Below, piece after piece: positions 1 to 7,878 of a stretch of DNA of 64,000 nt; position 1 is the stretch's first letter; each line of letters opens with the position of its first letter. This DNA comes from an uncultured Caulobacterales bacterium (GTDB taxonomy: Bacteria; Pseudomonadota; Alphaproteobacteria; Caulobacterales; Maricaulaceae): assembly GCA_937929915.1 (NCBI GenBank), contig CALFUN010000012.1, positions 48,182 through 112,181 of the forward strand, in the 5' to 3' direction. The translations under genes were made by a program, and so were the position numbers. The notes under the pieces were generated by a model that was given only the letters and a program-made list of their open reading frames with translations, had not been told where the DNA came from and did no database searches.

Positions 1-564
1 CTTTCGACTAGCAATGAAGCTGTGATCTCTATTGATCCTTTACGGAATCTGGTCAAAGCGCAGGGCGGGAATGATACGGCTATTGATAGCATCAATTTTC
101 ACGGCGCTATCCTCACGGCCGCGCAGTTGATAGGCTTATCCAAACGCATGTTGGATATATCTGTAGATTACGCTCAAACCCGTCATCAATTTGGCAAAGC
201 TATAGGGTCTTTCCAAGCGGTCAAACATCATCTTGCCAATGTGCACACGCAAATTGAATTTACGCGGCCTATGGTCCACCTTGCGGCGATGAAAGGCGGG
301 GCGGCCGTGCATAATGCCAAAATTGCTGCGATTGATACGGCCATGCTGGCGGCAGAGAGCGCTATTCAAGTTCACGGCGGCATGGGTTATACCTATGAGG
401 TAGATTTACATTTCTTTATGAAACGGACTTGGGCGCTTTGCGGGGAATGGGGGGATAGAAATTACCATATGAAAAAATTAGAAGATTATGTTTTAAATGG
501 CGATGCAGAGCTTGGCCCTGAACATACATTTAAAACACATGTGATGAAATCAGGAGAGCCATAA
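1..564 (+). CDS. Acyl-CoA dehydrogenase, C-terminal part (5' end outside window)
   Basis: The reading frame is open from base 1, so the gene starts upstream and only about 187 C-terminal residues are visible. They form the helical C-terminal domain of an acyl-CoA dehydrogenase: an RHQFGKAIGSFQAVKH stretch that contacts the FAD of the partner subunit, and a VHGGMGYTYEVDLHFFMKR stretch. The Tyr-Glu-Gly catalytic loop of MCAD-type enzymes is absent, and no Glu is seen at the alternative helix-G position (NFHGAIL). This suggests the non-catalytic-type subunit of a heteromeric dehydrogenase like the ChsE pairs of steroid degraders. Its stop overlaps the start of the next thiolase gene (ATAATG), so it belongs to the same operon. 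The exact substrate cannot be told. Confidence 0.85.
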   Translation, partial: LSTSNEAVISIDPLRNLVKAQGGNDTAIDSINFHGAILTAAQLIGLSKRMLDISVDYAQTRHQFGKAIGSFQAVKHHLANVHTQIEFTRPMVHLAAMKGGAAVHNAKIAAIDTAMLAAESAIQVHGGMGYTYEVDLHFFMKRTWALCGEWGDRNYHMKKLEDYVLNGDAELGPEHTFKTHVMKSGEP

Positions 565-1715
565 TGGGACAAGCTTATATAATTGATGCCACCCGCACGC
601 CAACGGGCCGCCGTCGTGGTTGTCTTGCAGATATTCATGGAGCTGACCTAGGCGCGCATGTCATTAAAGAGATTGTCTCGCGCAATAATATCCCTGATGC
701 AGATTATGACGATGTGATTATGGGCTGCGTTGATACGATTGGCCCGCTAGCGGGCAATATCGCGCGCACATGCTGGCTAACGGCGGGATATGATCTGACT
801 GTGCCAGGCGTCACGATTGATCGTCAATGCGGCTCCTCTCAGCAAGCCGTGCATTTTGCAGCGCAAGCTGTGATGAGCGGTATTCAAGATGTCATTCTTG
901 CGGGCGGCGTTCAAACTATGAGTAAAATTCCAATAGGCGCCTCTATGCTGGCGGGACGCCCGCTCGGTTTTGACAATCCGTTTCTAAGCTCCTCTGGATG
1001 GGTAGAGCGTTTTGGAACTGTCCCTATCAGCCAATTTTACGGCGCGGAACAAATTGCAAAAAAATGGGGATTTAACCGAAAAGATTTAGAAGTCTTTTCG
1101 CTCGAGTCGCATAAACGCGCTGATTATGCGCAAAAATCCGGTTATTTCGATACAGAAATAACACCGATTGCCGGGTTGGAGCAAGATGAAACGATTAGGG
1201 CAGATTCTACGCTCGAAAAAATGGCTGAATTAGATGTGATAGAGCAGGGCGGTATTTTAACGGCTGCCGTCGCTAGTCAAACATGTGATGGAGCTTCGGC
1301 CGTTTTGATTGTGTCTGAAGCCGCGCTCAAACGTTACGATTTAAAACCGCGCGCGCGTATTCATCATATGGATGTTATGGGGGATGACCCCGTGCTGATG
1401 CTCACCGCGCCCATTCCAGCCACGCAGCGCGCATTAAAACAAGCGGGTATGCACGTTGATGATATTGACATTGCAGAATGTAACGAAGCCTTCGCACCTG
1501 TACCTTTGGCATGGATGAAAGAAACAGGATTTGCGCATGATAAAGTCAACGTCAATGGCGGCGCGATTGCGCTGGGTCATCCGCTTGGCGCGACAGGGAC
1601 AAAATTATTTACAACATTGCTGCATGAACTTGAACGGCGCGGCGGGCGTTATGGCTTGCAAACAATGTGCGAAGGCGGCGGGGTTGCTAATGTTACTATT
1701 ATTGAAAGATTGTGA
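564..1715 (+). CDS. fadA6: Steroid-type acetyl-CoA acetyltransferase, FadA6-like thiolase
   Basis: A 383-residue thiolase. The nucleophilic Cys89 sits in VDRQCGSSQQ, the His motif is [14 protein letters not shown], and the second catalytic Cys is in LQTMCEGGG near the C terminus. From memory, the N-terminal pattern (IDATRTPTGRRRG, GCVDTIGPLAGNIAR) and the terminal ANVTIIERL match actinobacterial FadA6 much better than ordinary beta-ketothiolases. FadA6 acts in breakdown of the last two steroid rings (C/D), releasing acetyl-CoA from ring-opened intermediates. Neighbouring FadE30-like and IpdF-like genes belong to the same sub-pathway, which supports the call. The start overlaps the upstream stop by one base, and the stop overlaps the next ATG (TGATG). 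Confidence 0.85.
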   Translation: MGQAYIIDATRTPTGRRRGCLADIHGADLGAHVIKEIVSRNNIPDADYDDVIMGCVDTIGPLAGNIARTCWLTAGYDLTVPGVTIDRQCGSSQQAVHFAAQAVMSGIQDVILAGGVQTMSKIPIGASMLAGRPLGFDNPFLSSSGWVERFGTVPISQFYGAEQIAKKWGFNRKDLEVFSLESHKRADYAQKSGYFDTEITPIAGLEQDETIRADSTLEKMAELDVIEQGGILTAAVASQTCDGASAVLIVSEAALKRYDLKPRARIHHMDVMGDDPVLMLTAPIPATQRALKQAGMHVDDIDIAECNEAFAPVPLAWMKETGFAHDKVNVNGGAIALGHPLGATGTKLFTTLLHELERRGGRYGLQTMCEGGGVANVTIIERL

Positions 1716-2596
1716 TGCCAAAATTTTGTCAAGATAGAACGGTTATTATTACAGGTGCAGGCGGTGGATTAGGGCGTGCCTATGCCCTTGCTCTTGGAGA
1801 GCAGGGAGCCAATATTGTTGTGAATGACATTAACGCGGATACGGCCCAGGCCGTTGTTGATGCAATTCATATAGCAGGCGGCAGCGCTATTGTTAATCTG
1901 GATGATATTACGAATTATGATGCGGCCTTTGATATAGTAAAATCTGCGATAGATAGATTTGGGGGTCTACATGCTGTGATTAATAATGCGGGCAATAATC
2001 GTGATCGTATGTTTACATCTCTATCCGAAGATGATTGGGATCAGGTGATCCGCGTTCATCTTAAAGGGCATTTTTGTATAAGTTCTCATGCAGCAAAATA
2101 TTGGCGGCAGCAGAGCAAAACAGGCAAATCCGTGAATGCACGTATCATCAATACAAGCTCTGGTGCGGGCCTGCAGGGTTCTGTTGGACAGAGTAATTAT
2201 AGCGCAGCGAAAGGCGGGATTTTAACACTCACATTAAACCAAGCCGCCGAGCTGGGCCGTTACGGCATCACCGCAAATGCTATTGCCCCGCAAGGACGCA
2301 CGGGCATGACCAAAGAGGTCTTTGCCGATATGATGAAAATTCCTGAAGATGGTAGCTTTGATAAATTTGACCCCGCCAATGTCGCCCCGTTAATATGTTA
2401 TCTCGTCAGCGAAAAGTCGGCTCATGTCAGCGGGCAGTGTTTTGAAAGTTTTGGGGGTAAATTATCTATAGCGCAGGGTTGGAAAACTGGCCCCGTAAAA
2501 GATAAAGGCGCGCGTTATGAAATATCTGAAATTGGCGATGTGATTGCAGCGCTAGAAGCGATCACCCCGCCTGCGCAAAAGGTTTATGGATCATGA
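1715..2596 (+). CDS. SDR dehydrogenase, ChsB1/Hsd4 type (3-hydroxyacyl-CoA or 17beta-hydroxysteroid)
   Basis: A 293-residue short-chain dehydrogenase. The dinucleotide motif is TGAGGGLG near residue 14, followed by NNAG and the catalytic Ser and Tyr/Lys in NTSSGAG and NYSAAKGG. The segment NNAGNNRDRMFTSLSEDDW and the long C-terminal extension resemble the dehydrogenase unit of multifunctional enzyme type 2 and mycobacterial ChsB1/Hsd4, which oxidise 3-hydroxyacyl-CoA intermediates of the steroid side chain. I chose ATG 1715 because it forms a TGATG junction with the thiolase stop; a GTG two codons' worth upstream (1712) is also possible. The likely role is the hydroxyacyl-CoA dehydrogenation step of side-chain or ring beta-oxidation; the exact substrate is an inference. 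Confidence 0.75.
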   Translation: MPKFCQDRTVIITGAGGGLGRAYALALGEQGANIVVNDINADTAQAVVDAIHIAGGSAIVNLDDITNYDAAFDIVKSAIDRFGGLHAVINNAGNNRDRMFTSLSEDDWDQVIRVHLKGHFCISSHAAKYWRQQSKTGKSVNARIINTSSGAGLQGSVGQSNYSAAKGGILTLTLNQAAELGRYGITANAIAPQGRTGMTKEVFADMMKIPEDGSFDKFDPANVAPLICYLVSEKSAHVSGQCFESFGGKLSIAQGWKTGPVKDKGARYEISEIGDVIAALEAITPPAQKVYGS

Positions 2597-2637
2597 TAGG
2601 TAAAGTCTGTATCAACAATACGGGGCAGGGGTATTAA

Positions 2638-3699
2638 ATGGCTTATCCTTTTACAGATGAGCATGAGATGATCCGCATGGCCGCACGCGGTTTTCTACAA
2701 GATTGGTATGATGGGGGCGCGGGCCCTGAACGGATTTATCAATCTGGCAAAGCCTATGACAGCAGAGCATGGGCAGGTTTTGCAGGCGAGCTTGGTATGG
2801 CAGCTATTGCTATTGATGAAGCCTATGGCGGGGCAAGCTTAGGTGATTTGGGCCGCGTTATCGTGATGGAAGAACTGGGTGCCAGTCTTTGCTCGCTGCC
2901 ATTTCTGACGACATGCGGTATTGTTGCTGACCTTATAGATGGCATTGGCACAGATGAAATAAAGCAAGACGTGTTGCCAAAAATTGCCGCAGGCGAGATG
3001 CGCGCTGCTTATTTGGACGGTCATGATGCCAAAGATAAGCGGGTCTATAATACGGTCTATGCGGATTGTGTTGATACCATTTTTCTGTCTCGCCGTGCAG
3101 GCGATGCGATAGAGGTTGTCTCAATCCCTACGGAGGCAAACGGGCTGATTATCACGCCCGAAAAAACAATGGACCCAACGCGGAGTTTTTGCGCTGTAGA
3201 TTGGAGCGGTGTTGCGCCGCTTGATATGACTGTTATCGGGAAGACGACTCAAATTCAATTAAATGAAATCGTCATGCGCTCTTTCATTAGCCTTGCAGCA
3301 GAATGTGTGGGCGGGGCGCAAAAATGTCTGGATATGACGCTTGAATATGCCGCGCAGCGCGTTCAATTTGACCGGCCTATTGCGAGTTTTCAAGCTATTA
3401 AACATCGCTGTGCGGATATGTTTATCTGCATTGAGGCCGCGCGTTCGGCGGTTTATGCCGCAGCGCTTGCCGCGCCAGACGATAAAACCGAAGCGGCCTT
3501 GATAGCCAAAGCCTATGCGGTAGATGCCTATTTTAAAATTACCGGTGATGCAATACAACTGCATGGCGGGATTGGATTTACATGGGAATATCCGCTGCAT
3601 TTTTTCTTCAAACGTGCCCGTGCGAATAGATCTATGTTTGGTAGCGCGCCGCGCGATTATGATAGATTGGCGACGCTTATTTTTGAGGATGTCGCATGA
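2638..3699 (+). CDS. Acyl-CoA dehydrogenase, non-catalytic-type subunit of a heteromeric pair
   Basis: A 353-residue acyl-CoA dehydrogenase with the usual N-terminal helical, beta and C-terminal helical domains. The C-terminal motifs RVQFDRPIASFQAIKH and LHGGIGFTWEYPLHFFFKR are clear. No catalytic Glu is visible at either known position (no YEG loop, no Glu in helix G). Its length and lack of a base resemble the FadE28/ChsE1 side of alpha2beta2 steroid acyl-CoA dehydrogenases, in which the partner of about 390 residues carries the base. The next gene, a 393-residue FadE30-like dehydrogenase, overlaps it by four bases (ATGA), as expected for translationally coupled subunits. A possible ribosome site (GGGGCAGGGG) lies just before the ATG. 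Pairing with the next gene is an inference. Confidence 0.85.
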   Translation: MAYPFTDEHEMIRMAARGFLQDWYDGGAGPERIYQSGKAYDSRAWAGFAGELGMAAIAIDEAYGGASLGDLGRVIVMEELGASLCSLPFLTTCGIVADLIDGIGTDEIKQDVLPKIAAGEMRAAYLDGHDAKDKRVYNTVYADCVDTIFLSRRAGDAIEVVSIPTEANGLIITPEKTMDPTRSFCAVDWSGVAPLDMTVIGKTTQIQLNEIVMRSFISLAAECVGGAQKCLDMTLEYAAQRVQFDRPIASFQAIKHRCADMFICIEAARSAVYAAALAAPDDKTEAALIAKAYAVDAYFKITGDAIQLHGGIGFTWEYPLHFFFKRARANRSMFGSAPRDYDRLATLIFEDVA

Positions 3700-4877
3700 G
3701 CCAGACCTCAAATTTGCGAGCAGAATTTTCTGCATGGATGCACGCTAATTTTTGCGGTGAATATGAGTGTTTGCGCGGACGTGCCACCCCTGGTGATGAG
3801 GATGCTTTTCCGGGCTTGCGCTTGAAATGGGAGCGCGAAATGGGCGCGGCAGGATGGATAGGTGTGGGCTGGCCCAAAGCGTATGGCGGCCGAGATGCAA
3901 GCCTTGAAGACCTCGTTAGCTTTAATGAAGAATATGCGCGCCATGGCGGGCCGGGACGTGCGGGTCATATTGGAGAAACCTTGCTCGCGCCGACAATCAT
4001 CGCTTATGGGACAGAGGCGCAAAAGCAAAAATATCTGCCCGGCATTAAAGCAGGTACAGAATTTTGGTGCCAAGGCTATAGTGAGCCTAATGCAGGGTCT
4101 GATTTATCTAATATTAAAACCAAAGCCCGTCTTGAAAACGGACGCTGGATTATAAATGGCCAGAAAATCTGGACATCTCTGGCGATGGATTCGGATTATA
4201 TTTTTGTTGTCGCACGCGCAGAAGACGGCTCTGTTGGGCGGTGCGGCTTAGTGTTTTTATTAGTTAAGCTCGATCAAGTAGGCATTGATATTCGCCCCAT
4301 TAAACAAATGAGCGGCACGGCAGAATTTAATGAAGTTTTCTTTGAGGGCGCAATGTGTGATGAAGCTGATATTATAGGCGGTATCGGGGATGGCTGGAAA
4401 ATTGCCATGGCATTGCTCGGGTTTGAGCGCGGCGCATCGACGCTCGGACAGCAAATGATTTTCGCAGATGAGTTCAGGCAGATTGCTAGCTTGGCTAAAA
4501 GAAACGGCATGATGCAGGATCCAATGATTCGTCAGCGTATTGCCAAAGCTTATGCGGGGTTAAAAATTATGCGCTTTACGGCACTGCGTACCCTCGAAGC
4601 GTCGCAGGGCGGTGAGTTGAGTAAAGAAGGTTATATGTCTAAAATTTTTTGGGCCAGCTGGCACCGTGATTTGGGCGAGTTGGCTATGGATGTCATGGGC
4701 GCATCTGCTGAAATATTAGATGATGGTGAGTATAATAAATTGCAAAAGCTATTTCTCTTCTCTCGCTCTGATACAATTTACGGCGGGACAAATCAGATAC
4801 AACGCAACATCATCGCAGAACGCGCGCTAGGTATGCCTAAAGAGCCGCGCGGCGGCGGGATTGTGATAAAAGGGTGA
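3696..4877 (+). CDS. fadE30: Acyl-CoA dehydrogenase, FadE30-like (steroid C/D ring degradation)
   Basis: A 393-residue acyl-CoA dehydrogenase whose sequence matches mycobacterial FadE30 closely from memory, for example FWCQGYSEPNAGSDL, GTAEFNEVFF, STLGQQ and DTIYGGTNQIQRNIIAER. FadE30 dehydrogenates the 5-hydroxy-hexahydroindanone propionyl-CoA produced by IpdF during breakdown of the last two steroid rings; ipdF is the next gene here. The MCAD-type base is replaced (IYGG instead of IYEG), but Glu244 in LGFERGAS sits at the helix-G position used as base in isovaleryl-CoA dehydrogenase-like enzymes. The gene overlaps the preceding smaller dehydrogenase gene by four bases. Confidence 0.88.
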   Translation: MSQTSNLRAEFSAWMHANFCGEYECLRGRATPGDEDAFPGLRLKWEREMGAAGWIGVGWPKAYGGRDASLEDLVSFNEEYARHGGPGRAGHIGETLLAPTIIAYGTEAQKQKYLPGIKAGTEFWCQGYSEPNAGSDLSNIKTKARLENGRWIINGQKIWTSLAMDSDYIFVVARAEDGSVGRCGLVFLLVKLDQVGIDIRPIKQMSGTAEFNEVFFEGAMCDEADIIGGIGDGWKIAMALLGFERGASTLGQQMIFADEFRQIASLAKRNGMMQDPMIRQRIAKAYAGLKIMRFTALRTLEASQGGELSKEGYMSKIFWASWHRDLGELAMDVMGASAEILDDGEYNKLQKLFLFSRSDTIYGGTNQIQRNIIAERALGMPKEPRGGGIVIKG

Positions 4878-4893
4878 GGAAAAAACGTTCAAC

Positions 4894-5682
4894 ATGACCG
4901 ATTTAAAAAATATTCCAAATTACGTGAAAGGTCATGGCTTGCTGACGGGCAAACGTGTTGTCATTACGGCGGCAGCAGGGACAGGTATTGGGTTTGCAGC
5001 GGCGAAAAAATGTATCGAAGAAGGCGCGCAAGTTTTTATCTCTGATATTCATGAGGGCCGCTTACAAAAGGCGCAAGACAGTCTTGACCGTGAAACAGGA
5101 CAGCGGCCTGATTACGCGATTTGCGATGTCACCCAACAAAGTGATGTGGAGACACTTATTCAAGCGGCGGCGGTGTCTCTGGGCGGCATAGATGTGATGA
5201 TTAATAATGCCGGGCTTGGCGGCACCGCCAATCTGGTCGATATGCGCGATGAGCAATGGATGGCGGTTCTGGATGTGACGCTCAATGGCTGCTTTCGTGT
5301 TAACCGTGCGGCCATGCAATATATGAAGGAAAATGGCGGCGGTGTTATTGTCAATAATGCGTCAGTCCTTGGCTGGCGCGCACAAAAGGGCCAAGCTCAT
5401 TATGCAGCCGCAAAAGCGGGTGTTATGGCGCTCACGCGCTGCGCGGGTGTTGAAGGCGCGGAATTTGGCGTTAGGGTGAATGCCGTTGCGCCGAGCCTTG
5501 CGCTGCATCCATTCTTGCATAAAGTCACCAGTCAAGAGCTGTTAATTGAGCTTGAATCCAAAGAAGCCTATGGCCGCGGTAGCGAGGTTTGGGAGCAGGC
5601 CAATGTCATGGTTTTTCTCGCGAGTGATTATTCATCTTATATGACAGGTGAGGTCATTTCGACCTCCTCTCAAAGAGCTTAG
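4894..5682 (+). CDS. ipdF: IpdF, 5-hydroxy-methylhexahydroindanone-propionyl (5-OH-HIP) dehydrogenase, SDR
   Basis: A 262-residue short-chain dehydrogenase. The N-terminal GHGLLTGKRVVITAAAGTG replaces the usual TGxxxGxG motif with TAAAGTGIG, a hallmark of IpdF. Further matching segments are NNASVLGWRAQ, HYAAAKAGVMALTRC and the terminal FLASDYSSYMTGEVIS. IpdF interconverts the 5-keto and 5-hydroxy forms of the steroid-derived indanone propionate (HIP) intermediate in C/D-ring catabolism. It lies directly after the fadE30-like gene, as related genes do in actinobacterial and proteobacterial steroid clusters. Among the SDRs in this window it is the one whose role I am most sure of. Confidence 0.88.
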   Translation: MTDLKNIPNYVKGHGLLTGKRVVITAAAGTGIGFAAAKKCIEEGAQVFISDIHEGRLQKAQDSLDRETGQRPDYAICDVTQQSDVETLIQAAAVSLGGIDVMINNAGLGGTANLVDMRDEQWMAVLDVTLNGCFRVNRAAMQYMKENGGGVIVNNASVLGWRAQKGQAHYAAAKAGVMALTRCAGVEGAEFGVRVNAVAPSLALHPFLHKVTSQELLIELESKEAYGRGSEVWEQANVMVFLASDYSSYMTGEVISTSSQRA

Positions 5683-5696
5683 AGCAGGGATAAAAT

Positions 5697-6155
5697 ATGC
5701 CGCAAACAATATTTGAAAACCCCGAAGACTTACTGGGTAAAGAAGGCTTGAAAATTGGACCATCTGATTGGCTGGAAATTACTCAAGACCGGATTAATCT
5801 CTTTGCGGATGCTACTCTTGACCATCAATGGATTCATGTGGATCCAGACCGAGCAAAATCGGGCCCATTTGGCACAACGATTGCGCATGGATATTTAACT
5901 TTATCTTTGGCGTCGAAATTCCTGCCCGAAATTATTCATATCAATAATATGTCTATGGGGTTGAATTACGGTATGGATAAAGTGCGATTTCTAGCGCCTG
6001 TTAAAGTGAATGCGAAACTTCGCGCAAGCGGTGAGTTTCTTGAAATCAAAGAGGTTGCGGGCGGATTTCAATCAACCTTGCGCGTGACCATAGAAATTGA
6101 AGGCGAAGATAAGCCTGCTTGTATTATTGACACGATTAGCCGTTATTACCCATAA
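5697..6155 (+). CDS. MaoC-type hot-dog enoyl-CoA hydratase
   Basis: A 152-residue single-domain MaoC/NodN-like protein. The catalytic region of R-specific hydratases is visible: DATLDHQWIHVDPDRA followed by FGTTIAHGYLTLSL, with the Asp/His pair of the hydratase 2 motif. The family hydrates trans-2-enoyl-CoA esters to (R)-3-hydroxyacyl-CoA. In this operon it would hydrate a steroid-ring or side-chain enoyl-CoA made by one of the dehydrogenases upstream. It starts 14 bases after ipdF, and AGAGCAGGGA before the ATG looks like a ribosome-binding site. The exact substrate cannot be told. Confidence 0.8.
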   Translation: MPQTIFENPEDLLGKEGLKIGPSDWLEITQDRINLFADATLDHQWIHVDPDRAKSGPFGTTIAHGYLTLSLASKFLPEIIHINNMSMGLNYGMDKVRFLAPVKVNAKLRASGEFLEIKEVAGGFQSTLRVTIEIEGEDKPACIIDTISRYYP

Positions 6156-6175
6156 ACTATCATAGAGGATCTCTC

Positions 6176-6592
6176 ATGGATTTCACTGAAAAAATGCGTG
6201 CCAGTGTTCAGGCATATTTTGATTTGTTCAACGCACAAGACGCGCAAGGCATAGCCGATTTATATGCTGATGATGCCACTGTCACAGATCCCGTTGGCAC
6301 GCCTATCAAAGAGGGCAAAGCGGCGATTTTGGCATTTTATGAAATGGCCGTAAAAAATGGCGCCAAGCTGGTGCAACAAGGCCCAACCCGGATTGCAGGC
6401 AATAGCGCGGCGTTTGCGTTTAAAGTTGTTATAGGAGAGATGCGCCATGTTGATGCGGATGTGGCTGTTGAAGTTGATTTGCCTAAAGGCGGAATGATTA
6501 TCGATGTGATTGATACATTCATGTTTAATGAAGACGGTAAAGTCATAGAAATGAAGGCCTATTGGGGGCCGTCAAATATCACCAAGACCTAA
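6176..6592 (+). CDS. ksi: Delta5-3-ketosteroid isomerase
   Basis: A 138-residue NTF2-fold protein matching bacterial delta5-3-ketosteroid isomerase. Tyr14 in VQAYFDLFN and Asp38 in ATVTDPVG fall at the same numbers as the oxyanion-hole Tyr and catalytic base of the Comamonas testosteroni enzyme. The second oxyanion acid is Asp113 in VIDTFMFN, about 14 residues later than in Comamonas because of an insertion around residues 87-106. The C-terminal FNEDGKVIEMKAYWG is also typical. The enzyme moves the C5-C6 double bond to C4-C5 after oxidation of a 3-hydroxy-5-ene sterol. This is the clearest direct evidence that the island handles steroids. SnoaL-like relatives share the fold, but the full catalytic triad favours KSI. 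Confidence 0.88.
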   Translation: MDFTEKMRASVQAYFDLFNAQDAQGIADLYADDATVTDPVGTPIKEGKAAILAFYEMAVKNGAKLVQQGPTRIAGNSAAFAFKVVIGEMRHVDADVAVEVDLPKGGMIIDVIDTFMFNEDGKVIEMKAYWGPSNITKT

Positions 6593-6610
6593 AATATTAA
6601 GGATAAAATT

Positions 6611-7813
6611 ATGCGTGATGCTCTGATTGTGTCAACGGCTCGAACGCCGATTGGTAAAGCTTTTCGCGGGGCGTTTAATGATACCGAGGCTCCAGTCCTC
6701 GCTGGCCATGCTGTGCGCCATGCCGTCAAGCGTGCAGGCATTGACGGAGCGATGGTGGATGATGTTATTTTGGGCTGTGCGGCGCAGCAAGGTAGCCAAG
6801 CTTATAATATTGGCCGTCTTGCGACCTATATAGCTGGCTTGCCGAGAACTGTGGCAGGCAGCACCGTTGATCGCCAATGTTCTTCGGGCATGATGGCCAT
6901 TGCTATGGCTGCGCAATCTATCATGACAGGCAATGCCGATGTGACGATTGGCGGCGGCGTAGAGAGTATTAGCCTTGTGCAAACCCAGCATAAAAATACG
7001 TACCGTGCTATATCACAAGCGGCCATAAGCGTCGCGCCGAAAGCTTATATTCAGATGATTGAAACGGCTGAAATTGTTGCTGAGCGTTACGGTATATCCC
7101 GCGAAGCTCAGGATGAATATTCCGCGCAAAGCCAAGCCCGTACGGCAGCCGCGCAAGAGGCGGGGAAATTTGACGCAGAAATTGTGCCATTAGCTTCGAC
7201 TATGATAGTTAAAAATCGCGAGACAGGCGAAGTCTCTTCGCAAGATGTCACGCTTACCAAAGATGAGGGCAATCGCCCGGGTACAAGTGCTGAGAGTCTA
7301 TCTCATCTTAAACCTGTTTGGAAAGATGGCCATTTTGTCAAAACTGGACATTTCATCACGGCGGGGAATGCAAGCCAATTATCTGACGGTGCATCTGCGG
7401 CGGTTGTCATGGATAGCAAACTTGCCGAGCAGCGCGGGACGGTGCCATTGGGCCGATTTGTAGGCATTGAATTTGCAGGCTGTGAGCCAGATGAAATGGG
7501 CATTGGGCCCGTTTTTGCTGTACCAAAACTGCTGAAACGTCACGGCCTTACGATGGATGATATTGGTCTGTGGGAATTAAATGAAGCCTTTGCCGTTCAA
7601 GTAATTTATTGTCGTGATCGCCTTGGTATTCCAAATGAAAACTTGAATGTAAATGGCGGGGCGATTTCTATAGGGCATCCTTTTGGCATGAGCGGAGCGC
7701 GGATGGTGGGCCATGCTTTGATTGAAGGTAAGCGCCGCGGCGTAAAATATGTTGTGAGTACGATGTGTGTTGGCGGTGGTATGGGCGCCGCGGGTCTGTT
7801 TGAGGTTTTATAA
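6611..7813 (+). CDS. Acetyl-CoA C-acyltransferase (thiolase)
   Basis: A 400-residue degradative thiolase: nucleophile Cys90 in [10 protein letters not shown], His in [14 protein letters not shown], and second Cys in [10 protein letters not shown]. It is the last gene of the first operon (preceded by ksi with an 18-base gap, TTAAGGATAA before the ATG). It does not carry the FadA6 signatures of the first thiolase and does not look like FadA5, so it probably serves another round of beta-oxidation of the side chain or of the opened rings. The 65-base gap after it holds a palindromic operator before the kstD-like gene, so a new transcription unit starts there. Confidence 0.85.
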   Translation: MRDALIVSTARTPIGKAFRGAFNDTEAPVLAGHAVRHAVKRAGIDGAMVDDVILGCAAQQGSQAYNIGRLATYIAGLPRTVAGSTVDRQCSSGMMAIAMAAQSIMTGNADVTIGGGVESISLVQTQHKNTYRAISQAAISVAPKAYIQMIETAEIVAERYGISREAQDEYSAQSQARTAAAQEAGKFDAEIVPLASTMIVKNRETGEVSSQDVTLTKDEGNRPGTSAESLSHLKPVWKDGHFVKTGHFITAGNASQLSDGASAAVVMDSKLAEQRGTVPLGRFVGIEFAGCEPDEMGIGPVFAVPKLLKRHGLTMDDIGLWELNEAFAVQVIYCRDRLGIPNENLNVNGGAISIGHPFGMSGARMVGHALIEGKRRGVKYVVSTMCVGGGMGAAGLFEVL

Positions 7814-7818
7814 TCGAC

Positions 7819-7839
7819 TTTCCGATTGACGTTCGAAAA
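7819..7839. promoter_or_regulatory. Predicted TetR-type operator, site A (kstD promoter)
   Basis: A 21-bp imperfect palindrome with left arm TTTCCGATT, 3-nt centre GAC and right arm GTTCGAAAA. It is one of four related copies in the window (also 15268, 23527, 32965). It lies 39 bases upstream of the kstD-like start. A -35-like TTGACG (7826-7831) lies inside it, with TATATAGACA following (7845-7854), so a bound regulator would block the promoter. The assignment to the TetR protein at 32995 is an inference. Confidence 0.65.
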
Positions 7840-7878
7840 GTGCCTATATAGACATTACTTATAAGCTTTGGGGACTAT

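Noticed and set aside
3259..3735. A 158-codon open frame on the minus strand across the two acyl-CoA dehydrogenase genes
   Set aside because: It is antisense to two clear dehydrogenase genes, has no recognisable domain and no ribosome site, and its composition is that of a shadow frame.
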